Positions 1-8,269 of a DNA stretch of 64,000 nt are shown here, in pieces (position 1 is the stretch's first letter; each line of letters opens with the position of its first letter). Origin of the DNA: JALRHH01 sp964590315 (GTDB lineage Bacteria; Patescibacteriota; Saccharimonadia; Saccharimonadales; JALRHH01). Below the pieces are notes generated by a model. It was given only the letters and a program-made list of their open reading frames with translations. It ran no database searches and was not told where the DNA came from. The position numbers and the translations under genes are program-made. The stretch is taken from positions 102,619-166,618 of the forward strand of contig CAZPVS010000001.1 in assembly GCA_964590315.1 (NCBI GenBank), written 5' to 3'.

Positions 1-1
1 A

Positions 2-1051
2 CCCGTACATCGTGATATTAAGCGCGGTGACACGGTTCATGCAGAAGGATTACTGACAGAAGGATTTGGAACGATGCCAGCCAGCATGTACCGTGCCAAG
101 CTGTCTCATGTCGAGCGGCCCCAGCCAGGTGACGTTGGTCGGCAGGTTCGCGATTGGTTTAGTGGCGGGGTGTATCGAGCTTTACCGCCGGAACATGCCG
201 GTCTTGGCCTCGCATATTTAGTGGGACAAAAGCAAACCGTATCGGAAGAATTGAGTGAACAGTTCCGTACGATTGGCCTTATTCATGCGGTCGTAGCGAG
301 TGGGTTTCACCTTACGGTACTTGTATTAGTCGTGCGACGACTATTTGGCGGAATCTCAAAATATCTCACTGCTTTGAGCGCCGCTCTGATGATAATTGGT
401 TTCATCGCAATCACCGGACTCAGCCCTTCAATGTCACGAGCAGGTCTCATAACGGGGCTTTCACTCCTGGCATGGTACTATGGACGCGCCATACACCCCT
501 TTGTTCTTTTACCTTTTGCCGCTGCTGTGACGGCGCTGTTTCGTCCTGCTTATGTATGGGGTGATATTGGGTGGTATCTCTCATTCGCAGCATTCGCAGG
601 AGTCATTATCATAGCGCCACTTGTCCATGACTATTTTTGGGGTACCGCGCGTCCAGGAATTATACGTACTGTCGTTATCACGACCATTGCAGCGCAGTTA
701 GCCACGCTGCCACTCACTATTTTGGTGTTTGAATACTACTCCGTATGGGCATTGCTGGCTAACTTGCTGGTTGTTCCGTTGGTACCACTCGTAATGTTGT
801 TAGTATTTTTAGCAGGGATGGGCGGACTGCTTCTCCCATCCATAGCGCCCCTTATCGGCTGGCCCGCGCGGGCGATGCTGGAATACATGATTCGCGTCGT
901 TGAGTGGGTGTCAGCACTTCCTTATGCCAAGACAGAAGTTACCATTACAATGCCAGCACTGATAGCCGCCTATGTAATTATAGGGAGTGTAATGGTGGTT
1001 GTATGGCGCATAACTCACCATAATTTTAGAAAAGATTCTGATGTAGTTTGA
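2..1051 (+). CDS. comEC: ComEC/Rec2 competence channel protein, 3' part (5' end outside window)
   Basis: This frame is open from the left edge of the window, so the gene starts upstream and only about 349 residues are seen. ComEC is the inner-membrane channel that passes single-stranded DNA into the cytoplasm during natural transformation. The visible part has the family's Competence domain: a soluble stretch, the HAVVASGFHL motif (family form HxLAVSGLH) near position 275, then several hydrophobic helices up to about 1010, including LSPSMSRAGL. The protein ends soon after the last helix, so no C-terminal metallo-beta-lactamase domain is present in this frame. An internal ATG at 74 lies inside the conserved domain and is not the true start. 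The family assignment is secure and the length of the missing part is unknown. Confidence 0.9.
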   Translation, partial: PVHRDIKRGDTVHAEGLLTEGFGTMPASMYRAKLSHVERPQPGDVGRQVRDWFSGGVYRALPPEHAGLGLAYLVGQKQTVSEELSEQFRTIGLIHAVVASGFHLTVLVLVVRRLFGGISKYLTALSAALMIIGFIAITGLSPSMSRAGLITGLSLLAWYYGRAIHPFVLLPFAAAVTALFRPAYVWGDIGWYLSFAAFAGVIIIAPLVHDYFWGTARPGIIRTVVITTIAAQLATLPLTILVFEYYSVWALLANLLVVPLVPLVMLLVFLAGMGGLLLPSIAPLIGWPARAMLEYMIRVVEWVSALPYAKTEVTITMPALIAAYVIIGSVMVVVWRITHHNFRKDSDVV

Positions 1052-1089
1052 GCTTTACATGGTCACCGGAGCATAGTACGATTCTGCTA

Positions 1090-2682
1090 ATGCTTCGTAT
1101 AATGAATAGTTTAGTGGGTGTTATTGTAGTAGTGAGCTTTGTACTCGTGCCACTACAGGCTGTGGCCGATACGGAGGTACTGCCAGCCACCCCCAGTGTG
1201 ATACATCCACTCATCACTGAGCTGAAGGTCCGGAATGATAGTACGGGATATGATGAATTCATTGAACTGTATAACCCGTCAGATACTTCTATAGATTTGA
1301 GCCTGTACGCATTACATTATTACAATGTTCTCAATCCGGGCCCAGCAGTCGTACCATCCAAGAAGACATTCGGGACATCTGAAATAGAACTGGCTCCCTA
1401 TACGCATACATTGTTTATGAAGAAGCCAACAGTGCTTGGCGCTTTTACCCTATCCTCAAGCTGGCTTGATGCAAACGGCATAGTGCAGCTTGTCTATGGC
1501 GCGGATGAGCATGTTGTTGACCAAATCGGATGGACAAACAATATTGAAGCAGCAACAGTACAAAACGTCTTCCCGCCGGTACTGCTTCATTGCACTGAGG
1601 GCAGTAGCTGCACTGCTTCTACACAAAGCTTTACTCGCTTTCAGAATGAGGCAGGCGTTTATAGTATGGAACATCCACAGTGGGCGCTACATGAACCATC
1701 TCCCGGACTTGGTGAACAGTTTGAGTTACCTGATAACAACGAGGAAGTCCTTCTCCCCGATGATACCTCTGTGCCCCCGGACTCCCTCCCGGTTGTGCTT
1801 CCCCTGGCATCTTGTGAGGGTGTGGTTATAACTGAGCTACTACCAAATCCAGACGGAGCTGATACTGGTCGTGAATTTATTGAGCTATTGAATACTTCGA
1901 CGGACTTTATTCCGCTCGAAGGCTGTGCGCTACAGACCTCTGCAAATAGCAGAACATATGTCTTTGGAGATGTAACACTATCTCCTGGCGAATATCTGGC
2001 ATTGAAAGATTCATTAACGGGTCTGACCCTGCCGAATGTGGCAGGAGGTACAGTATGGCTCATCGACGTCGACGAATCTGAGATACAGAACGTGGTCTAT
2101 GCTCCTGGTCTAGATGAAGATGTGGCGTGGGCAGTGTTTGCGGGCCAGTGGAGACAGACCTATGCTCCCTCACCAGGCGTTGAAAATATTAATATGTCAC
2201 AGCCGCTCTGTCCAGAAGGTCAAACTCGTGATTCGCTCACAGGTAAGTGTCAGGTCATAGTCAGTGCTGCGAGCATGTCGTTGGTGTCGTGTAAGCCTGG
2301 GCAGGAACGTAATCCTCTGACTAATCGATGTCGAACAATTGCCCGTCCTGTCACAGCCGGAACCGGTCTCGTGCCATGTAAGCCTGGACAAGAGCGGAAT
2401 CCGGAGACTAACAGATGCCGTATGATCAGTATTAGCGATCTTGCACCTTGTCCAGAGGGCCAGGAACGTAACTCGGAAACGAATCGCTGCCGCAAAATAG
2501 CCGCTGCAGGGAATACCCTCGCGGCCGTGACTGACGTACCTAGTGTATCTACACCACCCAGTCCCAAGTGGTGGATTGCGTTTGTAGCAATTGCGGTCGC
2601 GCTAGGCTACGCAGCGTATGAGTGGCGGCAGGATGTGCGCCAGGCCATCGTACATCTCACCGAAAGGTTGATTCGCAGATAA
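1090..2682 (+). CDS. Secreted lamin-tail-domain surface protein with Cys-pair repeats
   Basis: A predicted exported protein of about 530 residues whose function is unknown. I chose the ATG at 1090 because it opens directly into a signal-peptide-like stretch ending in PLQAVA; an upstream TTG at 1048 overlaps comEC but adds non-signal sequence. Two lamin-tail-like beta domains follow, recognised by HPLITELKV...FIELYNPS and VVITELLPNP...FIELLNTS. Near the C-terminus are four repeats of about 18 residues with the pattern C.xGQ.R(N/D)..T..(R/K)C, each holding a Cys pair. The protein ends in one membrane helix (WWIAFVAIAVALGYAAY) and a basic tail, so it is probably displayed on the outside and anchored by its C-terminus. 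Lamin-tail domains occur in bacterial surface proteins and nucleases, but I see no nuclease motif. Confidence 0.75.
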   Translation: MLRIMNSLVGVIVVVSFVLVPLQAVADTEVLPATPSVIHPLITELKVRNDSTGYDEFIELYNPSDTSIDLSLYALHYYNVLNPGPAVVPSKKTFGTSEIELAPYTHTLFMKKPTVLGAFTLSSSWLDANGIVQLVYGADEHVVDQIGWTNNIEAATVQNVFPPVLLHCTEGSSCTASTQSFTRFQNEAGVYSMEHPQWALHEPSPGLGEQFELPDNNEEVLLPDDTSVPPDSLPVVLPLASCEGVVITELLPNPDGADTGREFIELLNTSTDFIPLEGCALQTSANSRTYVFGDVTLSPGEYLALKDSLTGLTLPNVAGGTVWLIDVDESEIQNVVYAPGLDEDVAWAVFAGQWRQTYAPSPGVENINMSQPLCPEGQTRDSLTGKCQVIVSAASMSLVSCKPGQERNPLTNRCRTIARPVTAGTGLVPCKPGQERNPETNRCRMISISDLAPCPEGQERNSETNRCRKIAAAGNTLAAVTDVPSVSTPPSPKWWIAFVAIAVALGYAAYEWRQDVRQAIVHLTERLIRR

Positions 2683-2738
2683 CACACAACGTGCTACAAT
2701 AACAGATAAGAAAAGTTATAATTAGTGGAGTTTTGCCC

Positions 2739-3467
2739 ATGTCTGGACATTCAAAGTGGGAGACAATCAAGCGTCAAAAAGGCGCAAATGATGCCAAGCG
2801 CGGTATTTTGTTTACAAAGTTAGGCAATGCAATTGCACTCGCAGCTCGTGGCGGTACGGATCCTGATACTAACTTTGCTCTGCGCCTAGCCATTGATAAA
2901 GCCAAGGCTGCAAATATGCCGAGCAGCAACATTGACCGCGCTATTCAGCGTGTAGCCGACAAAAGCGCTGCACAACTACAGGAGCTACTGTACGAGGGCT
3001 ATGGTCCTGGGGGTGTAGCGGTGTTGGTTGAAGCCGCAACGGACAACACAAATCGAACTTTCCCGGAGGTCCGCCTGGCATTTACAAAACACGGTGGTAG
3101 CATTGCCGAGAAAGGTGCAGTGGCGTTTCAGTTTACCCGAAAGGGCGTTATCCGTGTAAAGGGCAATGGCGACGATCTTATGTTGCAAGTTCTAGACGCG
3201 GGTGCCGAAGACATGCAGGAAGAGGGAGAGGAATCGATTGTATACACCGATCCAAAGGAACTCGCGAAAGTCCGTGATACGTTGAAGGAAGCTGGTGTCG
3301 AGATTTTGGAGGCACAGCTAACATATGTGCCAAATAACACGGTGGTAGTAGAGGACGCAGCTACGGCAGGGAAAATCATGCGCATGATGGATGCGTTGGA
3401 TGATGTTGATGATGTAACTGCCACGCACGTCAATTTTGATATCCCGGAGGAGTTACTTGGCGCCTAA
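2739..3467 (+). CDS. yebC: YebC/PmpR-family protein
   Basis: YebC family proteins were described as DNA-binding regulators and more recently as translation factors that help ribosomes at proline stretches; which role applies here cannot be read from sequence. The N-terminus MSGHSKWETIKRQKGAND is the family signature and the 242-residue length is normal. I chose ATG 2739 over a TTG six bases upstream because AGTGGAG (2724-2730) is spaced 8 nt from it. The gene overlaps the start of ruvC, so translation is probably coupled. The yebC-ruvC-ruvA-ruvB order is common in bacteria. Confidence 0.95.
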   Translation: MSGHSKWETIKRQKGANDAKRGILFTKLGNAIALAARGGTDPDTNFALRLAIDKAKAANMPSSNIDRAIQRVADKSAAQLQELLYEGYGPGGVAVLVEAATDNTNRTFPEVRLAFTKHGGSIAEKGAVAFQFTRKGVIRVKGNGDDLMLQVLDAGAEDMQEEGEESIVYTDPKELAKVRDTLKEAGVEILEAQLTYVPNNTVVVEDAATAGKIMRMMDALDDVDDVTATHVNFDIPEELLGA

Positions 3468-3939
3468 GCGCATACTGGGTATTGATCCGGGCACCGGTAT
3501 CCTGGGCTTTGGTGTTATTGATATAGATGGCCGTGGGAAGGCTGCGCTGATTGACGGAGGAGTTATTAGAACACCGGTCAATCAACCCGATAGCGAGCGT
3601 CTCAGTACGATATATGATGAGCTGCACGAAATCATTACCGAGTTGAAGCCACAGATTATGTCAGTTGAGAAGCTGTTCTTTGCACAAAATGTCACTACCG
3701 CTATGAGCGTAAGTCAGGCTCGTGGGGTAGTGCTGCTGTGCGGCAAGCAGCACAGCATGGAGTTGTATGAATACACGCCGCTACAAATAAAAATGGCGAT
3801 AACAGGGTATGGGAAAGCCGACAAGAAACAAGTACAGGAGATGGTGCGAATTATTCTTGATCTAGACGAAGTGCCCAAGCCGGATGATTGTGCAGATGCT
3901 ATTGCGGCAGCCCTGACCTGTGCGCAGAGTATGCGATAA
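3457..3939 (+). CDS. ruvC: Crossover junction endodeoxyribonuclease RuvC
   Basis: RuvC cuts Holliday junctions symmetrically during recombinational repair, working with RuvAB encoded just downstream. The acidic active site is complete: Asp in RILGIDPGTG, Glu in SVEKLFF, and the Asp pair in KPDDCADAIA. The start is read as TTG 3457, because GGAGGAG at 3446-3452 lies just upstream and the product then begins MAPKRILGIDPG like other RuvC proteins. This gives 160 residues and an 11-base overlap with yebC. An alternative TTG at 3436 would place the ribosome site inside the coding region. Confidence 0.95.
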   Translation: MAPKRILGIDPGTGILGFGVIDIDGRGKAALIDGGVIRTPVNQPDSERLSTIYDELHEIITELKPQIMSVEKLFFAQNVTTAMSVSQARGVVLLCGKQHSMELYEYTPLQIKMAITGYGKADKKQVQEMVRIILDLDEVPKPDDCADAIAAALTCAQSMR

Positions 3940-3946
3940 TGCCACT

Positions 3947-4480
3947 ATGAAAATCGTGGCCGTTCGACACGGGGAAACGAATGAGAATGTTGCGGGCATT
4001 GTGCAAGGACAAGCGTTTGGTACGCTGTCTCCTCAGGGCGAATTGCAAATTCTCGCGCTCGCCAAGAAACTACAGAATAGACAGTTCGATATCATTTATT
4101 CCTCGGACTTGCCCCGCTGCGTTAAGACTGCAGATGCAATTATGCGTTTTCAGGCACGTACAGAGATGCAGTATGACGAGCGTTTACGGGAGCGGAAGCT
4201 GGTGCCCTATGAGGGTATGCCATTCCGAGAGCTTGGATGGGGCCATGATGAGGTGCACGACCTTGATTTGAGACCACCAGGTGGTGAGTCGTGGCGTGAT
4301 GTACACGGAAGGCTTCTGGGCTTTGTTGATGAGATAAAGGAACAGTCGTTTGAGTCGGTGCTGCTAGTGACGCACGGTGGTCCAATGCGGATACTGGACG
4401 CTATACTGACAAAAGAGCCGCTGAGTGAAACTATTCAGAGTTATTATGACAACTGCGCAATACGGGAATGGGACGTATAA
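3947..4480 (+). CDS. Histidine phosphatase (phosphoglycerate mutase-like)
   Basis: A 177-residue member of the histidine phosphatase superfamily. The N-terminus KIVAVRHGETN carries the RHG motif with the phosphorylated His, and SDLPRC plus LLVTHGGPMR give the second catalytic His. Substrate cannot be assigned; the family includes phosphoglycerate mutases and phosphatases of small metabolites. I chose ATG 3947 over an in-frame GTG at 3920, because the product then starts directly with the beta strand before RHG. A GATAAT box sits at 3935-3940, six bases before this ATG, so a leaderless transcript may start here inside the ruvC 3' end. It lies between ruvC and ruvA. Confidence 0.85.
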   Translation: MKIVAVRHGETNENVAGIVQGQAFGTLSPQGELQILALAKKLQNRQFDIIYSSDLPRCVKTADAIMRFQARTEMQYDERLRERKLVPYEGMPFRELGWGHDEVHDLDLRPPGGESWRDVHGRLLGFVDEIKEQSFESVLLVTHGGPMRILDAILTKEPLSETIQSYYDNCAIREWDV

Positions 4481-4481
4481 T
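4476..4481 (+). promoter_or_regulatory. -10 box of probable leaderless ruvA promoter
   Basis: A perfect TATAAT lies 7 nt before the ruvA ATG. Transcription would then begin at or next to the start codon, and no Shine-Dalgarno sequence is present between them. No convincing -35 hexamer was identified. Confidence 0.6.
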
Positions 4482-4488
4482 ATAGATT

Positions 4489-5067
4489 ATGATTGCAACA
4501 CTTAGGGGTACGATTGCTGAAAAAATAGATACCCAAGTTATTATTGACGTCTCAGGCACTGGCTATGGGCTGCATGTTACAGCTGAGGATTTTGGTCGTC
4601 TACCGAACGGTGAGCAGGCCAAACTGTATGTGTATGAGCATATACGTGAACAAGGGTATGACTTATTTGGATTCGTGAGTATGGACACCAAGCGGTTATT
4701 CGAACAACTACTCGGTGTTAAAAACGTCGGTCCAAAGGTGGCACTTGCCGTGCTAGACATTGGCTCGTCGTCGGTGGTGCGAGCTGCAATAGCAGCGGGG
4801 GACGTAAAACTACTCCAGAGCGCCAAAGGTGTTGGTAAAAGAGCTGCCGAACAAATCGTCGTAGAATTACGCGATAAAGTTGGTCTCGGTGCCAGTGAGG
4901 CAGCGGAGGGTGTCGTGACTCGCCCGGGTATCGGTGGCGAGGACGAAGCCACGGAGGCGCTTATTAGTCTAGGGTATTCTCCCTATGATGCTGCCACAGC
5001 ACTGAAGAATATTGATCCGGATCTGCCAACCGAGGATCGTATTAAGCAAGCGCTCAAAAGCAAATAG
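4489..5067 (+). CDS. ruvA: Holliday junction DNA-binding protein RuvA
   Basis: RuvA binds the four-way Holliday junction and loads the RuvB motor for branch migration. The 192-residue protein has the N-terminal OB-fold starting MIATLRGTI, the paired helix-hairpin-helix region around KNVGPKVALAVL and KGVGKRAAEQIVVEL, and the C-terminal RuvB-binding domain (EALISLGYSPYDAATAL). The length is typical. It is preceded by a TATAAT box rather than a ribosome-binding site. It sits between the phosphatase gene and ruvB, with ruvC just upstream, so all three Ruv components lie together. Confidence 0.97.
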   Translation: MIATLRGTIAEKIDTQVIIDVSGTGYGLHVTAEDFGRLPNGEQAKLYVYEHIREQGYDLFGFVSMDTKRLFEQLLGVKNVGPKVALAVLDIGSSSVVRAAIAAGDVKLLQSAKGVGKRAAEQIVVELRDKVGLGASEAAEGVVTRPGIGGEDEATEALISLGYSPYDAATALKNIDPDLPTEDRIKQALKSK

Positions 5068-5104
5068 CACCACCTACCTGCGATGTACGGTATACTAAGG
5101 TGTA

Positions 5105-6142
5105 ATGATTGAACGAATTGTTAATGCTGCCACTTCACCGACTGCCCCTGATGATCCAGCACTCGAAGAAGAGTTTGAGATTAAGCTCAGGCCACATGAT
5201 TTTGCAAACTATATCGGACAAGACAGGCTGAAACAAAACCTGCAACTTGCAATAAGTGCAGCAAAAAAGCGTGGTGAAGCTCTCGACCATGTCCTTCTCT
5301 ATGGCCCACCGGGACTCGGTAAAACAACAATGGCTAGTGTGATTGCCAATGAAATGGGTGCGCAAATAAGGATTACTTCAGGTCCGGCAATTGAACGAGC
5401 TGGTGATCTCGCAAGCTTGCTCACCAATCTACAGGATGGCGATATCTTGTTTATTGATGAGATTCATCGGCTCCATCGGACGGTTGAGGAAGTGCTCTAC
5501 AGTGCCATGGAAGATTTTAAACTCGATATTATGCTCGGCAAAGGTCCCAGTGCCCGTAGTCTCCGGCTTGACCTCCCACAATTTACCCTTATTGGTGCAA
5601 CGACTCGGACGGGTGCTTTAGCAGCTCCGCTTCGCGATCGATTTGGTCACATTCACCGACTTGAGTTTTATACACCAGAGCAGATAAGCCAGATTATCGA
5701 ACGGGCTGCAGGTATACTGGGAGTAAAGATTGACAGCCCTGGGGCATCATTGCTGGCCGAGCGAGCTCGTCTGACTCCGCGTATTGCGAACCGTTTATTG
5801 AAACGAGTGCGAGATTACGCTGACGTGAATGGTGACGGTATTATTGATACGGTAATTAGCGAGCAGGCCCTGACGCTGCTTGAGATTGATCAACTTGGTC
5901 TTGACCCGGCCGATCGCCATCTGCTGAATGCGATTATTGAGAGTTACGGAGGTGGTCCTGTTGGTGTTGAGACACTTGCAGCGCTGACGGCGGAGGAGCG
6001 AACTACTATCGAAGATTTTATTGAGCCGTATCTTATGCAAATCGGTTTGCTTGAACGGACTCCTCGGGGGCGTAAGGTTACCCCCAAGGCATATACGCAC
6101 TTAGGTAAGCAAACTAACAATACGCAGGCCGAATTACTGTAG
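5105..6142 (+). CDS. ruvB: Holliday junction branch migration ATPase RuvB
   Basis: RuvB is the hexameric AAA+ motor that drives branch migration with RuvA. The protein of 345 residues shows LRPHDFANYIGQ near the N-terminus, Walker A GPPGLGKTT, Walker B FIDEIHR, sensor I GATTRTG, and the C-terminal winged-helix domain with GGGPVGVETLAA and EPYLMQIG. All elements are intact and the length is normal. A TATACT box at 5091-5096 lies 8 nt before the ATG, again with no clear ribosome-binding site, so ruvB may have its own leaderless transcript in addition to read-through from ruvA. Confidence 0.97.
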   Translation: MIERIVNAATSPTAPDDPALEEEFEIKLRPHDFANYIGQDRLKQNLQLAISAAKKRGEALDHVLLYGPPGLGKTTMASVIANEMGAQIRITSGPAIERAGDLASLLTNLQDGDILFIDEIHRLHRTVEEVLYSAMEDFKLDIMLGKGPSARSLRLDLPQFTLIGATTRTGALAAPLRDRFGHIHRLEFYTPEQISQIIERAAGILGVKIDSPGASLLAERARLTPRIANRLLKRVRDYADVNGDGIIDTVISEQALTLLEIDQLGLDPADRHLLNAIIESYGGGPVGVETLAALTAEERTTIEDFIEPYLMQIGLLERTPRGRKVTPKAYTHLGKQTNNTQAELL

Positions 6143-6152
6143 AATAAGAAAC

Positions 6153-6737
6153 ATGAATCCAGAACAACTTTCTCCCGCAGGCAAGAAATTCTTTCAACAT
6201 ATTGAATTTGACCCAGATGAGCAGCTTCATTTGGAGGTTCGGAAACACCCCGTTGGCTTATTTTTCATATATTTCATTGGTGCGATATCTACAGTCATTC
6301 TACTCAGTTTGACAGTTGTTGCTGCAGCATATGATTTTCAATCGATGGGTCAAGATGTTGGGGTTGCTGCTGGATCACTCCAGGCGCTTATTATCGGTAT
6401 GGGATTTTTTCTCACCATCTTCACAGTGATTATAACTGCTGTTGTTGCGTATATTTATAATCACAACGTATTGTTGATAACGTCAGAAAAAATCGCTCAA
6501 CAGCTGTACCTATCATTGTTTAATAAAAAGATATCTCAGTTAAGTATTGCGGACGTTCAAGACACCACCGTAAAGCAGGACGGTATATTGGCTCATATTT
6601 TCAATTATGGCACGATAACCATAGAAACCGCCGGTGAGCAGAAAAACTATAATTTTACGTTTGCACCTAACCCGTACGAGGTATCAAAAGCTCTTACGGG
6701 CTCACATGAAGCAGATGTCGCTCGACACGGAAATTAA
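6153..6737 (+). CDS. Membrane protein with bacterial PH-like domain
   Basis: A 194-residue predicted membrane protein. Two hydrophobic helices (about residues 33-56 and 72-102) precede a C-terminal domain that looks like the bacterial PH domain family 2 (bPH_2, YdbS-like), with LLITSEKIAQQLYLSLFNKK, ISQLSIADVQDTTVKQ and FNYGTITIETAG. Such proteins are common but poorly characterised. TAGAAT at 6140-6145 lies 7 nt before the ATG. It converges with the pilus operon on the opposite strand, leaving only one base between the two stop codons and therefore no room for a separate terminator. Confidence 0.75.
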   Translation: MNPEQLSPAGKKFFQHIEFDPDEQLHLEVRKHPVGLFFIYFIGAISTVILLSLTVVAAAYDFQSMGQDVGVAAGSLQALIIGMGFFLTIFTVIITAVVAYIYNHNVLLITSEKIAQQLYLSLFNKKISQLSIADVQDTTVKQDGILAHIFNYGTITIETAGEQKNYNFTFAPNPYEVSKALTGSHEADVARHGN

Positions 6738-6738
6738 C

Positions 6739-7038
6739 TTATTCAGTAAAAGGATTCTGGCGCGCATTATCGAAGAGTGACTTAACCTCGATATTTTGTT
6801 CCTCGAGCTTGGTTATCTGCTTTACCGCCTGCTCGTCCACCTTTAATCGACCGACTGGCTGTAGCTTACTGTCTATCGCTGCCTGTGCTGGCTCTGATTG
6901 TATAAGGCTACCAATACGCTGTACTAAAAACACGTATATACCAAGGAATACCAGGATGAATAGAAATACTGAGTATTTACGAATAAAACTCAGGAATGGT
7001 TGGAGTGACTCAAGTGATCTTGTGGTGGATAGTTTCAT
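6739..7038 (-). CDS. Small single-helix membrane protein at end of pilus operon
   Basis: A 99-residue protein with one transmembrane helix (YSVFLFILVFLGIYVFLVQRI, about residues 23-43) and a soluble C-terminal part ending in NPFTE. I do not recognise a family. Its position directly after pilO, separated by two bases, and its bitopic topology suggest a part of the pilus assembly platform, perhaps standing in for PilP. It has no lipoprotein Cys, so it is not a typical PilP lipoprotein, which agrees with a cell lacking an outer membrane. That role is inference only. Confidence 0.6.
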   Translation of the reverse strand: MKLSTTRSLESLQPFLSFIRKYSVFLFILVFLGIYVFLVQRIGSLIQSEPAQAAIDSKLQPVGRLKVDEQAVKQITKLEEQNIEVKSLFDNARQNPFTE

Positions 7039-7040
7039 GG

Positions 7041-7652
7041 CTACTTCTTTATATATACATTAACGATTAGTGTAAATGTGACAAAATTACGGTTATCGGT
7101 CGTTGGCTGAATATTGATATTTGAAACCTGAGATGTACGCCTGTTGTTCTCGAGTGCCTCTAAGAATCTTAAAAAGTCAGTATATAGTACTGGCTGACTT
7201 GTGTCTGATGTGACAGTGATCTCTAGCCTTTCAACGTTACTAATACCTTCTACCTTTTGAGTCTGGGTATTTACACCTGATGTCGATGCGGTCGGCGCGG
7301 TACCCGTTGCTTTGTTTCCGAGACTCGAAGAGGGAAATCCTACGCTTGCAATCGCAATACCAGACTCTTCTGCAAGTTTGACGATTTCACGGACAGTACG
7401 CGCCTGATCTTTCTCCTGAGGAACGACTGTGTTGGCAATCTGCTCAAGGTTCGAATACTTATCGATATCTTTTTTCGCGCGGATAAGGGATGTCTGTACC
7501 TGCTCGATCGTGTTTGCCTCGACTTTTAGCTCGGTGAGCTTGGTGTTTTGTTTCTGTAGTAACTTTTCACCAATGACGATTGCCGCGAGTCCCATGCTAT
7601 TAATCAATATAACAATTGCAGCCAATACATAAAAAACTTTGCGGCTACTCAT
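7041..7652 (-). CDS. pilO: Type IV pilus inner-membrane platform protein PilO-like
   Basis: A 203-residue bitopic membrane protein: N-terminal helix (VFYVLAAIVILINSMGLAAIVI), a coiled-coil stretch rich in K/E/Q (about residues 34-75), and a C-terminal ferredoxin-like domain with TDFLRFLEALENNRR. This is the PilO layout; PilO pairs with PilN to link the cytoplasmic PilM ring to the growing pilus. The middle carries a Ser/Thr/Gly-rich linker around residue 115. The start overlaps the pilN stop by 4 bases, which supports coupled translation. Sequence identity to classical PilO is low, so the name rests on layout and synteny. Confidence 0.8.
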   Translation of the reverse strand: MSSRKVFYVLAAIVILINSMGLAAIVIGEKLLQKQNTKLTELKVEANTIEQVQTSLIRAKKDIDKYSNLEQIANTVVPQEKDQARTVREIVKLAEESGIAIASVGFPSSSLGNKATGTAPTASTSGVNTQTQKVEGISNVERLEITVTSDTSQPVLYTDFLRFLEALENNRRTSQVSNINIQPTTDNRNFVTFTLIVNVYIKK

Positions 7653-8251
7653 GGCTTCACTCCATCAGTACTTTTCACAAATTGAAAATTGTTATCCTTT
7701 GCAAAGAGTGCACGGATGCTGATCTGGCACTTGTATTCATCTGTAGATTTTGGATCATCCTGACAGGTGACATTTACGATATCTGCTTTCTCGAATATTT
7801 TGTTACTTGGGTCCTCGAGATTTATTTGGACTTGTGTGGCAGACTGATAGTCTCTAGCTACGGCGGTTAAGTCGAGTCCGCCATCCAACGACCCAATACT
7901 CAAACTCGAGAGAGCGGTACCTGGGGGCATCGCTGCGCCTATTTGTGTAAGTAGCTTCGAAAAGAGTACTTGTTTCGAAAGTACCTGTGTTACGAGCTTT
8001 ACGCTATCACTGATCTCTGTAACTCGAGCTTGAGTTTCTTCAAGTTTTTGGGCACCGAGTTGTTCGCGCATCTCATTGACTTGTTGTTGTGATGAGGCAG
8101 TCGACTGACTGATAAATAGGTGTCCAGCAGCGATAATGATAATAATTCCCATGAGTCCAAAAATACTTGCAGCCGCCCAGTTGCGTATACTTGAGTTTCG
8201 GCGGGCGTATACTATTTCTTCCTTGTAGACCGGAGGTAAGAGATTAATCAC
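7649..8251 (-). CDS. pilN: Type IV pilus platform protein PilN-like
   Basis: A 200-residue bitopic protein starting MINLLPPVYKEEI, which is the characteristic cytoplasmic N-terminus by which PilN docks into PilM. One membrane helix (WAAASIFGLMGIIIIIAAGHLF) and a helical periplasm-side segment follow, then a small alpha-beta domain with PPGTALSSLSI. In this operon it lies between pilM and pilO, overlapping pilO by 4 bases. The C-terminal half holds a Cys pair (TCQDD...YKCQI) that could form a disulfide outside the cell. Confidence 0.85.
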   Translation of the reverse strand: MINLLPPVYKEEIVYARRNSSIRNWAAASIFGLMGIIIIIAAGHLFISQSTASSQQQVNEMREQLGAQKLEETQARVTEISDSVKLVTQVLSKQVLFSKLLTQIGAAMPPGTALSSLSIGSLDGGLDLTAVARDYQSATQVQINLEDPSNKIFEKADIVNVTCQDDPKSTDEYKCQISIRALFAKDNNFQFVKSTDGVKP

Positions 8252-8269
8252 GGCAGTCTTCCTGTATCC

